Assembly (NCBI GenBank): GCA_032716605.1 | Contig: CM064502.1 | Location: 57,547,432-57,611,431, forward strand | From: Paralithodes platypus | Lineage: Eukaryota > Arthropoda > Malacostraca > Decapoda > Lithodidae | Length of the DNA: 64,000 nucleotides | Reading direction: 5' to 3' | Shown: piece after piece, positions 42,433 to 53,208 of the stretch | How positions within the stretch are numbered: position 1 is the first letter of the stretch | Layout: every line of letters starts with the position of its first letter | The notes under the pieces: model-generated | What the model was told of the DNA's origin: nothing | The model's input: the letters and a program-made list of their open reading frames with translations, nothing else | The model's database searches: none | Position numbers and translations under genes: made by a program

Positions 42433-42806
42433 GGACATATTTTCTACCGGGGAGGCAGACCGTTTTTCGAGTCTTCCTCCTCCCTCAAGATCATGTTATT
42501 TGTTTTGAGATTGGCCCATTAGTTTGGCGATTTTAACACCTTTTGCCCCATTTCGTTGTCAATTTTAAGACCTTTTGTGCCATTTAGGTGTCGATTATTT
42601 CCTGGCGAGCGAAAGCGAGCCTGCAATTTTAAGAGGAACCGGCCTTTGGCCGGGAAATTTTTCTACAGAAAAATGTACATATTTTTCTTGAAGGGGGGGT
42701 CTAGGGGGTGTTTTTCTAAGATTGATGGTGATCTAGGGAGGTAACTAAACAAATATATGAATAAATTAATTAATAGACCAAACAAACGGTCAGTCTCCCC
42801 TTAAAT
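42433..42806. mobile_element. TTAA-F element
   Basis: It contains CTTCCTCCTCCCTCAAGATCATG, GGCGATTTTAACACC, CCTGGCGAGCGAAAGCGAGCC and ends GTCTCCCCTTAA. The left TTAA is lost. Confidence 0.75.
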
Positions 42807-42814
42807 TGTACACA

Positions 42815-42847
42815 TCTCTCTCTCTCTCTCTCTCTCCCCCCCCCCCC
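42815..42847. repeat. (TC)n followed by poly-C
   Basis: About 10 TC units and then 12 C residues. Confidence 0.9.
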
Positions 42848-43037
42848 ATGGAACTTAAAACACCCCCTGAAGCCCTAGCACATTCTCAGAGACAACCTAT
42901 TATATGTCAAACAAACATCGGAGGAGCCCCACAAGAACATCGAGCACTTGAAGGTGGAAACCCTTGAAGACGGATCCCCGCTTAGCTTATTCGTAGCATT
43001 CCAATGAGCTCTTCATAACCTATTATGTAGTACACTC

Positions 43038-43245
43038 AAGCCGGTATCACACAAGCACTTTTTCCCTCAACATTTATCCTGGTCTGGCAGCTTAAGACGT
43101 CCACATTTATAATATTTCTTGTGCTTAAATTCATCTCTCATCCGTCTAGTTTCCGTTACCAGTGCAAAATATTCCAGAAATGTTGCCAGAAAATGTTTGG
43201 TCATCGAATGTTGACTATAAAAGCTCTCGTGTGATACCGGCTTCA
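43038..43245. mobile_element. Family E MITE
   Basis: Ends CAAGCCGGTATCACACAAGCAC and GCTCTCGTGTGATACCGGCTT. Confidence 0.8.
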
Positions 43246-43302
43246 CTAAAAAAAGAAGGCCCCCCCCCCCCCCCAAGGGAGAGATGAAAGGCCTCACGGT
43301 AT

Positions 43303-43510
43303 TTAACGTGTACCGGCGACGTACGCCTTTTCAAGTTTTATTCTAGCTATATTTAGACAATTTTATGAAGCTTAGGAAGGACATGTAGTAGCTAAAAGGA
43401 TTAATTGGGATAGTTTGTAGCCATTTAATGGGTAGACGTCCTTCCTAAGCGGAATAAAATGGTCGAAATATAGCTAGAATGAAATTGAAATGACGTCGCC
43501 GGTACACTCA
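43303..43510. mobile_element. TTAA-A MITE, right TTAA lost
   Basis: It starts TTAACGTGTACCGGCGACGTAC and ends GACGTCGCCGGTACACTCACTC. The flanking AGGCCTCACG motifs belong to the next element family. Confidence 0.65.
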
Positions 43511-43542
43511 CTCACAAAAGAAAGGTACCCCCCTGAGGGAGA

Positions 43543-43930
43543 AATCTCAGGCCTCACGCGATTTAGTTGCGGTAACACTGGCCCTGAACCATTGAATTTG
43601 ACCACTTGCGAGTTTCAGGCTATAAGGAAGTTGGAGCTGTAGACATCGATAATAAATATAAATAATGATAATGTCAGTTTCTAGTGGCTAAAGAGTATGT
43701 TTAATTAGGTTTCATGTACTGTATCAATGCACTACAACTACATTTTAGTTGGTAATTCTGCTAAATATCGATGGCTACAGCTCCAACTTCCTTATAAAAC
43801 GAAACTGGCAAGTGGTCAATTGTGCGAGGGAGCTGATGTGAACAAAGCAGTCGTTTTGCTAATTCTCTCCTTTTCGTGACGTCGATGGTTAAGGGCCAGT
43901 GTTACAGCAACTAAATACCGTGAGGTCTCT
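43543..43930. mobile_element. Two-layer hairpin (element J around element I)
   Basis: Outer arms: AGGCCTCACGCGATTTAGTTGCGGTAACACTGGCCC at 43,550 against GGGCCAGTGTTACAGCAACTAAATACCGTGAGG at 43,895-43,927. Inner arms, element I: TTGACCACTTGCGAGTTTCAGG at 43,599 against ACTGGCAAGTGGTCAA at 43,804-43,819. Both layers pair in register. Confidence 0.75.
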
Positions 43931-44113
43931 TTGGAACTCTCTCCCAGAATTAGTCTTTCCCTCCTCCTATGTCTTAAATTGCTTCAAACTCTGTGTGTCC
44001 AGGCATTTTGGCTCGAACGTCCCTTGATTTTGGCCCTGTCACCCTTCCATCTATGGGGGAGGCACTCGCTACAGACAGTTCTGCCTATTGTCTCCCTCAC
44101 TCACATAGAAATG

Positions 44114-44146
<33 letters not shown>
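44114..44146. repeat. (TA)n microsatellite
   Basis: About 16 TA units. Confidence 0.95.
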
Positions 44147-44148
<2 letters not shown>

Positions 44149-44365
44149 GTATATTGCTCTCATTTCTTGCATCTCTAATGTTTTTTAGAATTCTTAAGCA
44201 TTTATCTTTCTAATATTCTTTATTGATCTACTCAACTGTACCTCTAGTCCTATCCAAGAAACAGTGACGCAGGTAAAAGACGTAGAGACAGGCAACACAT
44301 ATATATAACCTATTGGTAAAGGTTGTCACTTATAAGGCCTCTGCTAAGACAACTGACATAACACG

Positions 44366-44701
44366 TTAAGGGGAGGTTTTTAGTTGATTCCCTAGACTTC
44401 CATCAAGCTTAAAATTACTCCCCCTTGACCCCCTTTCAAGATAAATTTGTACATTTTTCGGCAGAAAAATGTCCCGGCCGAAGGCCGATGCCCCTTAAAT
44501 TACAGGCTCGCTATCGCTCGCCAGGAAAAAATCGACACCTAAATGGCACGAATGGTCTTAAAATTGACAGAAATGGGGCGAGGGTTCTTAAAATCACCAA
44601 ACTAATCGGGCAAGCGTCTTTAAATCTCACAAGCAATGGGGCTAAACATGAGGGAGAAAGAGGTTCAGAAAAAAATCCTCCAGGTGGAAATCTCCCCTTA
44701 A
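44366..44701. mobile_element. TTAA-F element, inverted
   Basis: 336 bp from TTAAGGGGAGGTTTTTAG to AAATCTCCCCTTAA. Full family interior in reverse orientation. Confidence 0.85.
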
Positions 44702-45835
44702 AGGGGGAGGGCGTATATTTATTGACTCATTTATGTATCTGTTTAATATCTTTGTTTATGTATCTGTTTAATATCTTTGTTTATGTATCTGTTTATTATC
44801 TTTGTTTATGTATCTGTTTATTATCTTTGTTTATGTATCTGTTTATTATCTTTGTTTATGTATCTGTTTATTATCTTTGTTTATGTATCTGTTTATTATC
44901 TTTGTTTATGTATCTGTTTATTATCTTTGTTTATGTATCTGTTTATGTATCTGTTTATTATCTTTGTTTATGTATCTGTTTATTATCTTTGTTTATGTAT
45001 CTGTTTATTATCTTTGTTTATGTATCTGTTTATTATCATTGTTTATGTATCTGTTTATTATCTTTGTTTATGTATCTGTTTATTATCTTTGTTTATGTAT
45101 CTGTGTATTATCTTTGTTTATGTATCTGTTTATTATCTTTGTTTATGTATCTGTTTATTATCTTTGTTTATGTATCTGTTTATTATCTTTGTTTATGTAT
45201 CTGTTTATTATCTTTGTTTATGTATCTGTTTATTATCTTTGTTTATGTATCTGTTTATTATCTTTGTTTATGTATCTGTTTATTATCTTTGTTTATGTAT
45301 CTGTTTAATATCTCTGTTTATGTATCTGTTTATTATCTTTGTTTATGTATCTGTTTATTATCTTTGTTTCTGTATCTGTTATTATCTTTGTTTATGTATC
45401 TGTGTATTATCTTTGTTTATGTATCTGTTTATTATCTTTGTTTATGTATCTGTGTATTATCTTTGTTTCTGTATCTGTTTATTATCTTTGTTTATGTATC
45501 TGTTTATTATCTTTGTTTTAGTTTCACCTCCATCAAGCTTAAACCCCCCGACCCTCCTTCAAGATATATTTGTACATTTTTCAATAGAAAAATTTCCTCT
45601 TAAATTACAGGCTCGCTATCGCTCGCCAGGAACAAATAGACACATATGACACGAAAGGTCTTGATATTGACACAGAAATGTGGCGAAAAGTCGTAAAATC
45701 GCCAAAATAATGGTTCGAATGTCTCAGAATCTGAAAACTAATGGGGCTAAACATGAGGAGGCAGGGAGGGGGGGGGGGGGGGGGGCACAGAAAAACGACC
45801 CATCTCCCCCTGAGACGCACAACTTACACAACCAC
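44698..45835. mobile_element. TTAA-F element carrying a 25-bp satellite
   Basis: It begins TTAAAGGGGGAGGGCGTATATTTATTGACTC, sharing its TTAA with the preceding copy. It is then filled by the satellite and resumes at about 45,525 with CACCTCCATCAAGCTT through to CCCATCTCCCCCTGAG. Confidence 0.75.
44728..45521. repeat. 25-bp satellite, about 32 units
   Basis: Unit TTTATGTATCTGTTTATTATCTTTG, almost invariant. Because 25 is not a multiple of 3 and the unit has no stop in any plus frame, all three frames are open here. The resulting long proteins (repeated LFIIFVYVSVYYLCLCIC) are artefacts. Confidence 0.97.
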
Positions 45836-45839
45836 CCGC

Positions 45840-46160
45840 TTAAGGGGGAGTAGTCGCTTTTTCCGGACCCCCTTCTCCCTCATGTTTAGCATATTAGGTT
45901 TGAGATATTAAGACGTTCGTTCCGTTATTTTGGCGATTTTGAGACATTTCGCCTCATTTCATTGTCAATATTAAGACCTTTCGTGCCATTTAGGTGTCGA
46001 TTTGTTTCCTGGCGAGCGATAGCGAGCCTGTAATTATAGAAGGAATCTGCCTTCGGCCGGTACATTTTTCTACCGAAAAATTTACAAATTTATCTTGAAA
46101 GAGGGTCTACGGGAGTGTTAATTAAGCTCGATGAAGGTCTAGCGAGAAAACTAAATTTTT
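45840..46160. mobile_element. TTAA-F element
   Basis: Starts TTAAGGGGGAGTAGTCGC and follows the family to GGTCTAGCGAGAAAACTAAA. The right end decays into (GA)n (46,168-46,202). Confidence 0.75.
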
Positions 46161-46164
46161 TATT

Positions 46165-46850
46165 AATATACAAAGAGAGAAAGAGAGAGAGAGAGAGAGA
46201 GTGTATATATATATATAATTTATGGCGTAGGAAGGTTGTCTGCTCTCTGTCACTATAGGGTCTCTGGGTCAAGCGGGTGGAAGGTGTATTAACAGGTTGT
46301 GTAAGTTGTCGCTCTCTCTCTCTCTCTCTCTCTCTCTTTTATCCACCACAAGAGACAGACAACGGAAATAGGGACAAAGGTCTAATTGCTCAGTTCTCCC
46401 ATACTCCCATCACACACAGTAGGAAATATGAAATAGAGGTAAATTAATCGGAAATTAATTGAAGTTACCCGATCAATTTGAAAGGTATTTCAAGTATGTT
46501 TTAAGTTAATTCGTTTTACAAAATTAACTAGCTAAGTTAAAAGTTAATTAACTTAGTTGGTTAATGGGGTGAAAGGTCTTAAAATCGCCAAAATAATGAG
46601 CCGGACGTATACGTCATACAATCTGAAAATTATTGGGGCTAAACATGAGGGAGAAGGGGGTCCATAAAACAGACCATCCCTCCTTAATGGTGACTAGGTT
46701 TATTATATATACAAAATATCACCAGTGGCAAACTAATTGGCATTATAAAAAATATTTTGGCAAAATGTCCAACTACAAAACAAAAAAACAAAACAAAACA
46801 AAAAAATTTACGAAGACACTGATGAGTGTCATCGGGAAGCATATACTGTA
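46165..46850. other. Simple repeats and a TTAA-F fragment
   Basis: (GA)n at 46,168-46,202 and (TC)n at 46,312-46,338. An F fragment lies at 46,562-46,697 (GGTCTTAAAATCGCCAAAATAATGAG). No gene. Confidence 0.6.
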
Positions 46851-46851
46851 A

Positions 46852-47053
46852 TTAACCCCTTCAGGCTCTTGACGCATTTTCACAGTTTATTCTGGCTATA
46901 CTTTGACGCGTTTATACAGCTTAGGAAGGATCTGTGGGATTTAAAAGTGCAAAGACCATTTCTATAGCCCTTTGACTTCCAAATCTGAATAAAATCGTCA
47001 ACTTATAGCCAGAAAATTTAAATGAAATAGTCATTGCAGCCTGAGAGGGTTAA
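46852..47053. mobile_element. TTAA-A-like MITE, diverged ends
   Basis: TTAA on both sides. Ends CCCCTTCAGGCTCTTGACGC and CATTGCAGCCTGAGAGGG; the body is A-type (CAGCTTAGGAAGGATCTGTGG). The ends differ from the main A subfamily, and a half-copy of this type is at about 47,265-47,400. Confidence 0.7.
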
Positions 47054-47835
47054 TCCGTCGAAAATTATTAACATAATATATATATATATACTGAAGAAGT
47101 GCAATCTATCACTTCTATGTATAACTAAATATTAAAGCATTAGCTATATTGATAGTGTTAAGAAGAAATACAGAACATTATGTTGAATAAACATGGAAGA
47201 TTTTTTGCTCTTGTTTATTTAATGGTAAACAAATATTTACATAGCCTACATTTGACCTTTTGAAGATTATGATACAGTTTGACAGTTAATTCTAACTATG
47301 ACTAGAAGATTTAAAGCAGTTTAGGAGGGATCTGTGGGAGTTAGTTGAAAGGATAAAGACTATCTCATGTAACCCTCTGCTTCCATTATTATTAAATTAT
47401 GTAAAAATAAAATAAAAAAAAGGAAAAGTAGAAAGTAGCTACGAGGTGCCGTTGTAAAGGTTTATCCCTCAATACCTTCACCTGACCAAGACAGACAAAA
47501 ATATAATATTTTACATACAGAATCTAGGTGGCGTGTTGAAGCATATAAATAAATATTTATTTGAATTGAAAAACAAATCTTAAATGTAAATATATGTATA
47601 TCAACTCTGTGTCTTTGGTATAACAATAATACTTGCATATAATCATAGTTTCTGCTATATACGAAACAAATTATTCTTTATTAAATTAGAAATTAATAAT
47701 TGTATTAACACATTGGATGGGATTAGTAATGCATAGATTGCAGACCAACTGCAATCTATGGAAATTTTGAATGGGCTGACCATCTATTTCGGATGTTCTC
47801 CCGTATATAGCCTAGGCTACTGTAGCCTATATAGA
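47054..47835. other. AT-rich non-coding stretch
   Basis: Apart from a TTAA-A-like remnant at 47,265-47,400 (GACTAGAAGATTTAAAGCAGTTTAGGAGGGATCTGTGGGAG), no feature recognised. Confidence 0.45.
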
Positions 47836-48244
47836 GGTAAACTCGGATAACGTAGTCTCTAGCCCACTCATAAGAATTGGTGGACCGAATATGTTTGTCT
47901 CTATGCAATTATAACTCTCTGGAATTATTTCTGAGTATAGGCTATAGGCCTAACTAGCTTTTCAATAAATAGTATATATAGTTTTTTAGTTGATGTAAAG
48001 ACAATTATATTCATAAAATCGCTTCCGAGATATAGCTTACTTCCATAATTAGGATTATATAAATTAGGAATAGCCTTAATTATAATATAAGAACATAAGA
48101 TCGCGGGAAACTGCACAAGGCCATGCGGCCCACACGAGGCAGCTCCCATTCACACCCAGACCATATCATCCATATGGGAATCCAACTTACGCTTAAAGCT
48201 TTCAACTGATTCTGAGCTAATCACTGCTCTGGGCAGTCCATTCC

Positions 48245-48705
48245 ACATTGTAATGCCCTCGAAAATATCCCGCAACCCCAATAATGTACTACCCGAGTTG
48301 ACGTCAGGTATAGTGTAAAATAGTTTGGATGGTAAGTCCAATAAAACTCCCCAGGCCCACTTTAGGATCAACCTTTCCTGGTACCTGGCGCGGGGCTCGA
48401 ACCTCTGAAGGGAGTTTAACCCTCCTAAAAACCCACAGGTTTTGAGATGCCTTGGGTGGGGTTCGAACCCTGGTTAGTGACCATGGCCATCACCACCAGG
48501 CCCGCACGCTAACCCACTGTACTACCACGGACGTACTAAAAGTATAGTAACCTTAGTCCGATTTGTAAGAACCAGGGTGATAGTCTCGTGGTGATTCACG
48601 TGATGAGTTTATTGGACTTACCATCCACGACTATTTTACACTATACCTGACGTCAACTCGGGTAGTACATTATTGGGGTTGCGGGATATTTTCGAGGGCA
48701 TTACA
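48245..48705. repeat. About 95-bp inverted repeat around SINE H
   Basis: GCCCTCGAAAATATCCCGCAACCCC...GTTGACGTCAGGTATAGTG (48,253-48,317) is repeated in reverse complement at 48,635-48,704. The spacer holds SINE H (48,400-48,600; GTGGGGTTCGAACCCTGG is its B box). Confidence 0.8.
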
Positions 48706-49076
48706 CCCATGTTAACAACTCTATTCCCATATCTTCCTATATCTTTCCTAAATCTAAACTTATCTAACTTGAAACCATTTGAGCGGGTTATATCACCGTT
48801 CTTTAGCTTTAATACCTTATATATATCGCCCTTATTTATACCTTTTATCTATTTAAATTCCTCTGTCATATGTCTCCCCTACATATTCGTCTTTCTAGTG
48901 AGTGCAAGCCTAAGGCTTTCAACCTTTCCTCATACGATCAGTTTATAATATGTTATGTATTATTTTCGTCATTCTTCTTTGGACTGCCTCTAAAGGGTCG
49001 ATATCCATTCTGTAATAAGGGCACCAAAATTGGACAGCATAGTCTAAATGGGATCTTACTAATGATAAGTATAGCT

Positions 49077-49299
49077 TATACCCTTTCACTACCGGTGATG
49101 TACTTTTCATTATATTTTGGCAACGTTAAATGATATTAATAAGCTTAGGAAGGACGACTACCCATGAAAGGACTATAGACTATCTCAATTAATCCCTTTA
49201 GCTACCATATAGGCTATCCCTCCTAAGCTTCATAAAATTGTCTATATGTAGCTTCATGAAATCTAATACAAAAGACGTCGCCGGTACGGAAGGGGTTAA
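49077..49299. mobile_element. TTAA-A MITE inside the CR1-like LINE
   Basis: Left flank TTATA (mutated), right TTAA. Ends CCCTTTCACTACCGGTGATGT and GACGTCGCCGGTACGGAAGGGG. The LINE coding sequence stops and resumes on either side. Confidence 0.8.
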
Positions 49300-50290
49300 C
49301 AAAACTTCAGCAGTCCTGTTACTAAACACTCCTAGATTTGAATCCTAGAACTCTATTTATCCTGTTTCTAACACTTAGACGTTGTTTTCTGGGTTTCAGA
49401 TCATTACTAACAAGCACCCCCAGATCCTTCGCACACTCTGAGTTATCCAATTCTTCATCGTCTAGTTTGTATTTCGCTTCTAAATTACGATTTCCAATCT
49501 TTAATACCTTACATTCGTCTACATTAAAACTCATCTGCCAATTTATGGACCACTAGTGCAAATGATCGAGATCCTTTTGAAGACATTCCCTGTCGCTAGC
49601 CGACTCTATTATCCTACCCATTTTAGTATCATCAGCAAATTTACTGATCCTGCTCTTTATGCCTGAGTCAAAATAATGTATGTAGATAATGAACAGAAGG
49701 GGCCCAAAAATCGACCCTTGGGGGACACCATGGCTTGTAACTAATCCCCAGTCCGATTTTACACCATTGATACTAACGCTCTGCTTCCTACCAATCAGCC
49801 ATGACCTAATCCACTTGAGTAGCATCCCCCCCATACCATGTCCTTTTCTATCTTCCTTAACAGCCTTTCATATGGAACTTTATCAAAGGCCTTACTGAAG
49901 TCTAAGTAAACTATATCATATGACTAGTCGTTATCTACCGCTTTATATACCTCAGAGAAAAAACTGAGTAAATTTGTTAGGCAGGATCGTCCTGGAGTGA
50001 ATCCATGTTGAGAGGGTTTAATTAACTTGAAAATGTCTAAGTGATTTCTAATTTTCCTGGCAATATTTGATATTAGCAATTTCCCTATAATTGATGGGAG
50101 ACTAATGGGATGGTAATTTGATGCTATGGATTTATCACCTTTTTGAAATATCGGAATTATATTTGAAAGCTTCCATGAATCAGGAACTATGACTAAATCT
50201 AGTGAATTATTAAATAGATGAGTTAATGGGTAACTTGATTCGTCCTTGCATTCTTTTAATAAACGTCTAATATATCACTGGCTTGATTCT

Positions 50291-50720
50291 TGGCCCTCAA
50301 TTTCTTGGCCTCACTCACCTCAATAGATCAATGTTAATGGTCTGGCACAGGAATCTCACCTACTGTACGCTGTACTGTACTGTACTGTACTGTACTGTAG
50401 GCTGTGCGACCTCTGGGCGAATAGGCTTTACTACTGACCACACAGAAGTGGCATAGGGCCTTTTTTAATAAAAGGAGCTTTCTCAAGGGGAGGGGGAATA
50501 AGGTCCGACAAAATATTAATTTTGGACGGCAGCAAAGCTGGCGTGACCGAAGCGACTGTAGTTGCACTATAGTGACAATGGGGGGAGGAGGAGGAATGAC
50601 TTGCGAAAGAACCTGTACTTGGCCCAGAGGTTGCACCGCCGGTGCCGAGAGAGTGAAAACCTTGGCTTTCCGTTCCTCATTTATCTATCTATCTATCTAT
50701 TGCTGGATGCCTTACTGCCC
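50291..50720. other. Non-coding, short TGTAC repeats
   Basis: A (TACTG)n run lies at 50,370-50,398 (CTGTACTGTACTGTACTGTA) and ATCT units at 50,678-50,700. No gene recognised. Confidence 0.5.
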
Positions 50721-51350
50721 TTAACCCGGGAACTGCGGGAAGACTCTTAAGAGTTCCCCCGGCGGACTGCGGGAAGACTCTTAAGAGTCAGAGAAAAAAA
50801 AAATCAACTTTAAACATCGAAAAAAAATATATATTTTTAATTTTTTATATTTTTTTTATTTTTTGCCCCTGGGCCATGCAAAATATCACTCCTCTACCTC
50901 CCCTCCTTCCCCACTTTGCTCCCCTCCTTCAGTTATCACCTATTTTCCCTGTTATTCCCTTATTCTGAGGTATATTTTCGTGCTAACATTAGCGAGTTGC
51001 AAGCAGGGCATTGTCATCACTGTTAGCAAACGAGTGCAAGAGAGAGAGAGAGAGTATTGATCGACAGTGTCTCTCCAGCCTTGGGGGAAATTGGCGGGAA
51101 AGGAGGTTGTCTCACCCATACATTATGTAACTCCCGCCCTGTATCGCCGATTTTGACCATCCAAACGCTGTTTTCACTTGTTTTATTGTTGTAACAGGTT
51201 AATACCTTTATAATCAACCTATAATAGGCGCATATGGATAAGTATTAATGCTATTTATGGTAAAATGAATATTTTAGTGATGGAAACAACTCAAATACCT
51301 GCACACCGGCAGAGGTGTCTAATTACCCCCATGCGCACTTCAGAGGTTAA
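50721..51350. mobile_element. TTAA-S element, copy 1
   Basis: 630 bp between TTAA sites. The left end CCCGGGAACTGCGGG and right end CGCACTTCAGAGG are imperfect inverted repeats (AACTGCG/CGCACTT). It contains ACTCTTAAGAGT palindromes, a T-rich run, CCCCTGGGCCATGCAAAAT and AACAGGTTAATACCTTTATAATCAACC. Confidence 0.75.
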
Positions 51351-52481
51351 TGAGGGTGACCATACACAGAAGACCCCCAAGCGGACCTATTCCCTGTAAG
51401 AGGGACAACCCGAACCAGTTTACTGAAGGACCTACAGGATTGACCACTCAATTTAGGATCCGTCTGACTCCGAGGCCCTCTATTTATCTTGTTAGCACTA
51501 TTTTTCTACAGTGGTGTTTGGCTAGTGACTAGTTCATCCACTAACCTGCCTTACACTTAGATAAGCAGTACGGAATTGTATCAGGTTTACTCCCCTAGAC
51601 AGGTTGCCGACCAAGGCTGACGAGTCCCATCCACCCAGATTTGTATAAGGTTTTCTCCCCTAGATGGGTTGCCGACCAAGGCTAACGAGTCTCATCCACC
51701 CTCGTTTATACTCTGAAGTCATTCTACCCAACCCTGTAATTGTTCACTCATCACAAAACCCCCACCTTGATGACCAGTAGTTGACAGCGGACTAGAGGGA
51801 ACTGAGTCCTGCGTTTCTCCTTCTGATGAAGGAGCCTGCCGTTGGCCAGACGGAAGCTTCTCCACTACCTCCGTTATTCGTTCAAGAAGCAGAGTGACAC
51901 CCGGCAGCGGGGCTGAGGGGTCAAAAGAGGCCTCAGAGTGGACCTTCTCAGACTGGGTGGCTGTGTCACTGACCAGAGACTCTGTCCCTTGGGGAAAGTG
52001 GTCGTCGTCAATCCAAGGTTTGGTATAGGTGAATATTCCATGGGAGAAGAGCGGCTCAGGTTGGTTGGAGTACAGTATTCCAAGACGGACGTCTGTTGTA
52101 CATCTTCAACGACAGTTGTGATACTGCTAAGATCTTCCTGTAACACATGATGGCGAACAGGCGATTCCTGAGTTGACGCCCGGCAGGGGATTGTAAATGG
52201 CCTCTTCCTAATTGAGGGGGACACATGGACCACTCTCGGGGAAGCTGATTGACTGGCTACACTGCGATCAGGAGTAGAAGTACCTTGGCGAGGGGGAGAA
52301 AATTGCTGATGCTCAGTCTTATACCTGGAACCTCCAGATTTCGAGTGAATCTTCTTCACCGGCAATTGATGTTTTTCCGGGCGCTCCTTCTCCTTAGACT
52401 TCGCACGGCTGTGATGACGTGAGTGGGTCTTTCTTCAATTTTCTTCTTAACCGCCTGAGTCGGCACCGGAGAGAAAGACTA
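51351..52481. other. Region between two TTAA-S copies, with an orphan ORF
   Basis: TCTCCCCTAGAxxGGTTGCCGACCAAGGCT is tandemly duplicated at 51,590-51,640 and 51,650-51,700. The rest holds the minus-strand ORF at 51,874-52,434. Not assigned to a known family. Confidence 0.45.
51874..52434 (-). CDS. Uncharacterised basic, Ser/Pro-rich ORF fragment
   Basis: An open minus frame runs from a stop near 52,436 to TGA/TAA at about 51,874; the first ATG-like start is within it (52,365), but the frame extends upstream with KKIHSKSGGSRY and a K/E/H-rich stretch. The product is low in hydrophobic residues and rich in S, P, T and R, with no zinc knuckle, protease or RT motif seen. It could be a gag-like fragment of an unrecognised retroelement, or chance. 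I see no splice context or partner ORF. Confidence 0.25.
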   Translation of the reverse strand, partial: RKTHSRHHSRAKSKEKERPEKHQLPVKKIHSKSGGSRYKTEHQQFSPPRQGTSTPDRSVASQSASPRVVHVSPSIRKRPFTIPCRASTQESPVRHHVLQEDLSSITTVVEDVQQTSVLEYCTPTNLSRSSPMEYSPIPNLGLTTTTFPKGQSLWSVTQPPSLRRSTLRPLLTPQPRCRVSLCFLNE

Positions 52482-53208
52482 TTAACCCGGGAACTACGGG
52501 GAGACTCTTAAGAGTTCCCCCGGCGGACTGCGGGAAGACTCTTAAGAGTAAGGGAAAAAAAAAAATCCATTTAAAACACCCCAATTTTTTTTTTTTTTTT
52601 CTTTTTGCCCCTGGGCCATGCCAAATATCACTCCTCCACCTCCCCTCCTTCCCCACTTTCCTCCCCTCCTTCAGTTATCACCTATTTTCCCTGTTATTCC
52701 CTTATTCTGTGGTCTATTTTCGTGCTAACATTAGCGAGTTGGTAGCAGGGCGTTGTCATCACTGTTACCAAGCGTGGGAAAGAGCGAGAGAGACTATTGC
52801 GTAACAGTGTCTCTTCAGACAAGGGGAGGTGAGGAGGGGAGGAGGGTTGCCTCAGCCATACATTATGTAACTCCCGGCCTGTATCGCCGATTTTGACCAT
52901 CCAAACACTGTTTCCACTTGTTTTATTGATGTAACAGGTTATTACCTTTATAATCAACCTATAATAGGCGCATATTTCTTACAGTTTCATACAGTAGATC
53001 CTCTGGAAAAAGGCAAACTATGCCTGTGTATCCAGCTCAGTACTAGTACTTGCACTGCTGCGGTCGTTCACGGTGTTGGCGGCGGCAGCGGTGGATAAGT
53101 ATTAATGCTATATATGGTAAAATAACGATGTTAGTGATGGGAACAGCTCAAATACGTCAGCACAGGAGTGTGGTGTCTTATACCCCCCATGCGCACTTCT
53201 TAGGTTAA
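52482..53208. mobile_element. TTAA-S element, copy 2, with inserted LINE tail
   Basis: TTAA-flanked with the same body as copy 1. At 52,976-53,092 it is interrupted by the LINE 3'-end fragment also seen at 6,890-7,016; on either side the S sequence joins (GGCGCATAT / GGATAAGTATTAATGC). Confidence 0.8.

Larger units (their letters stand above)
48090..50290 (-). mobile_element. CR1-like LINE, degraded, with insertions
   Basis: On the minus strand, frames from about 49,834 down give HGVPQGSIFGPLLFIIYI and FADD (about 49,634-49,645). Then come NVDECKVLKIG, CAKDLGVLVSNDL and SVRNRINRVLGF (to 49,322), and after the TTAA-A insertion YAVQFWCPYY. The C-terminal MWNGLPRAVISSESVESFKRKLD lies at 48,150-48,250. 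The upstream part (49,835-50,290) is RT domain with stops. It is dead and 5'-truncated, and interrupted by a TTAA-A element and a SINE H/inverted-repeat block. Confidence 0.78.

Noticed and set aside
44425..45649. Long overlapping ORFs (392, 290 and 168 codons) coding for repeated hydrophobic peptide
   Set aside because: They are translations of a 25-bp satellite without stops; all three frames are open and no conserved protein is expected.
50334..50636. 100-codon minus ORF
   Set aside because: Includes the TACTG microsatellite and has no family similarity that I recognise.
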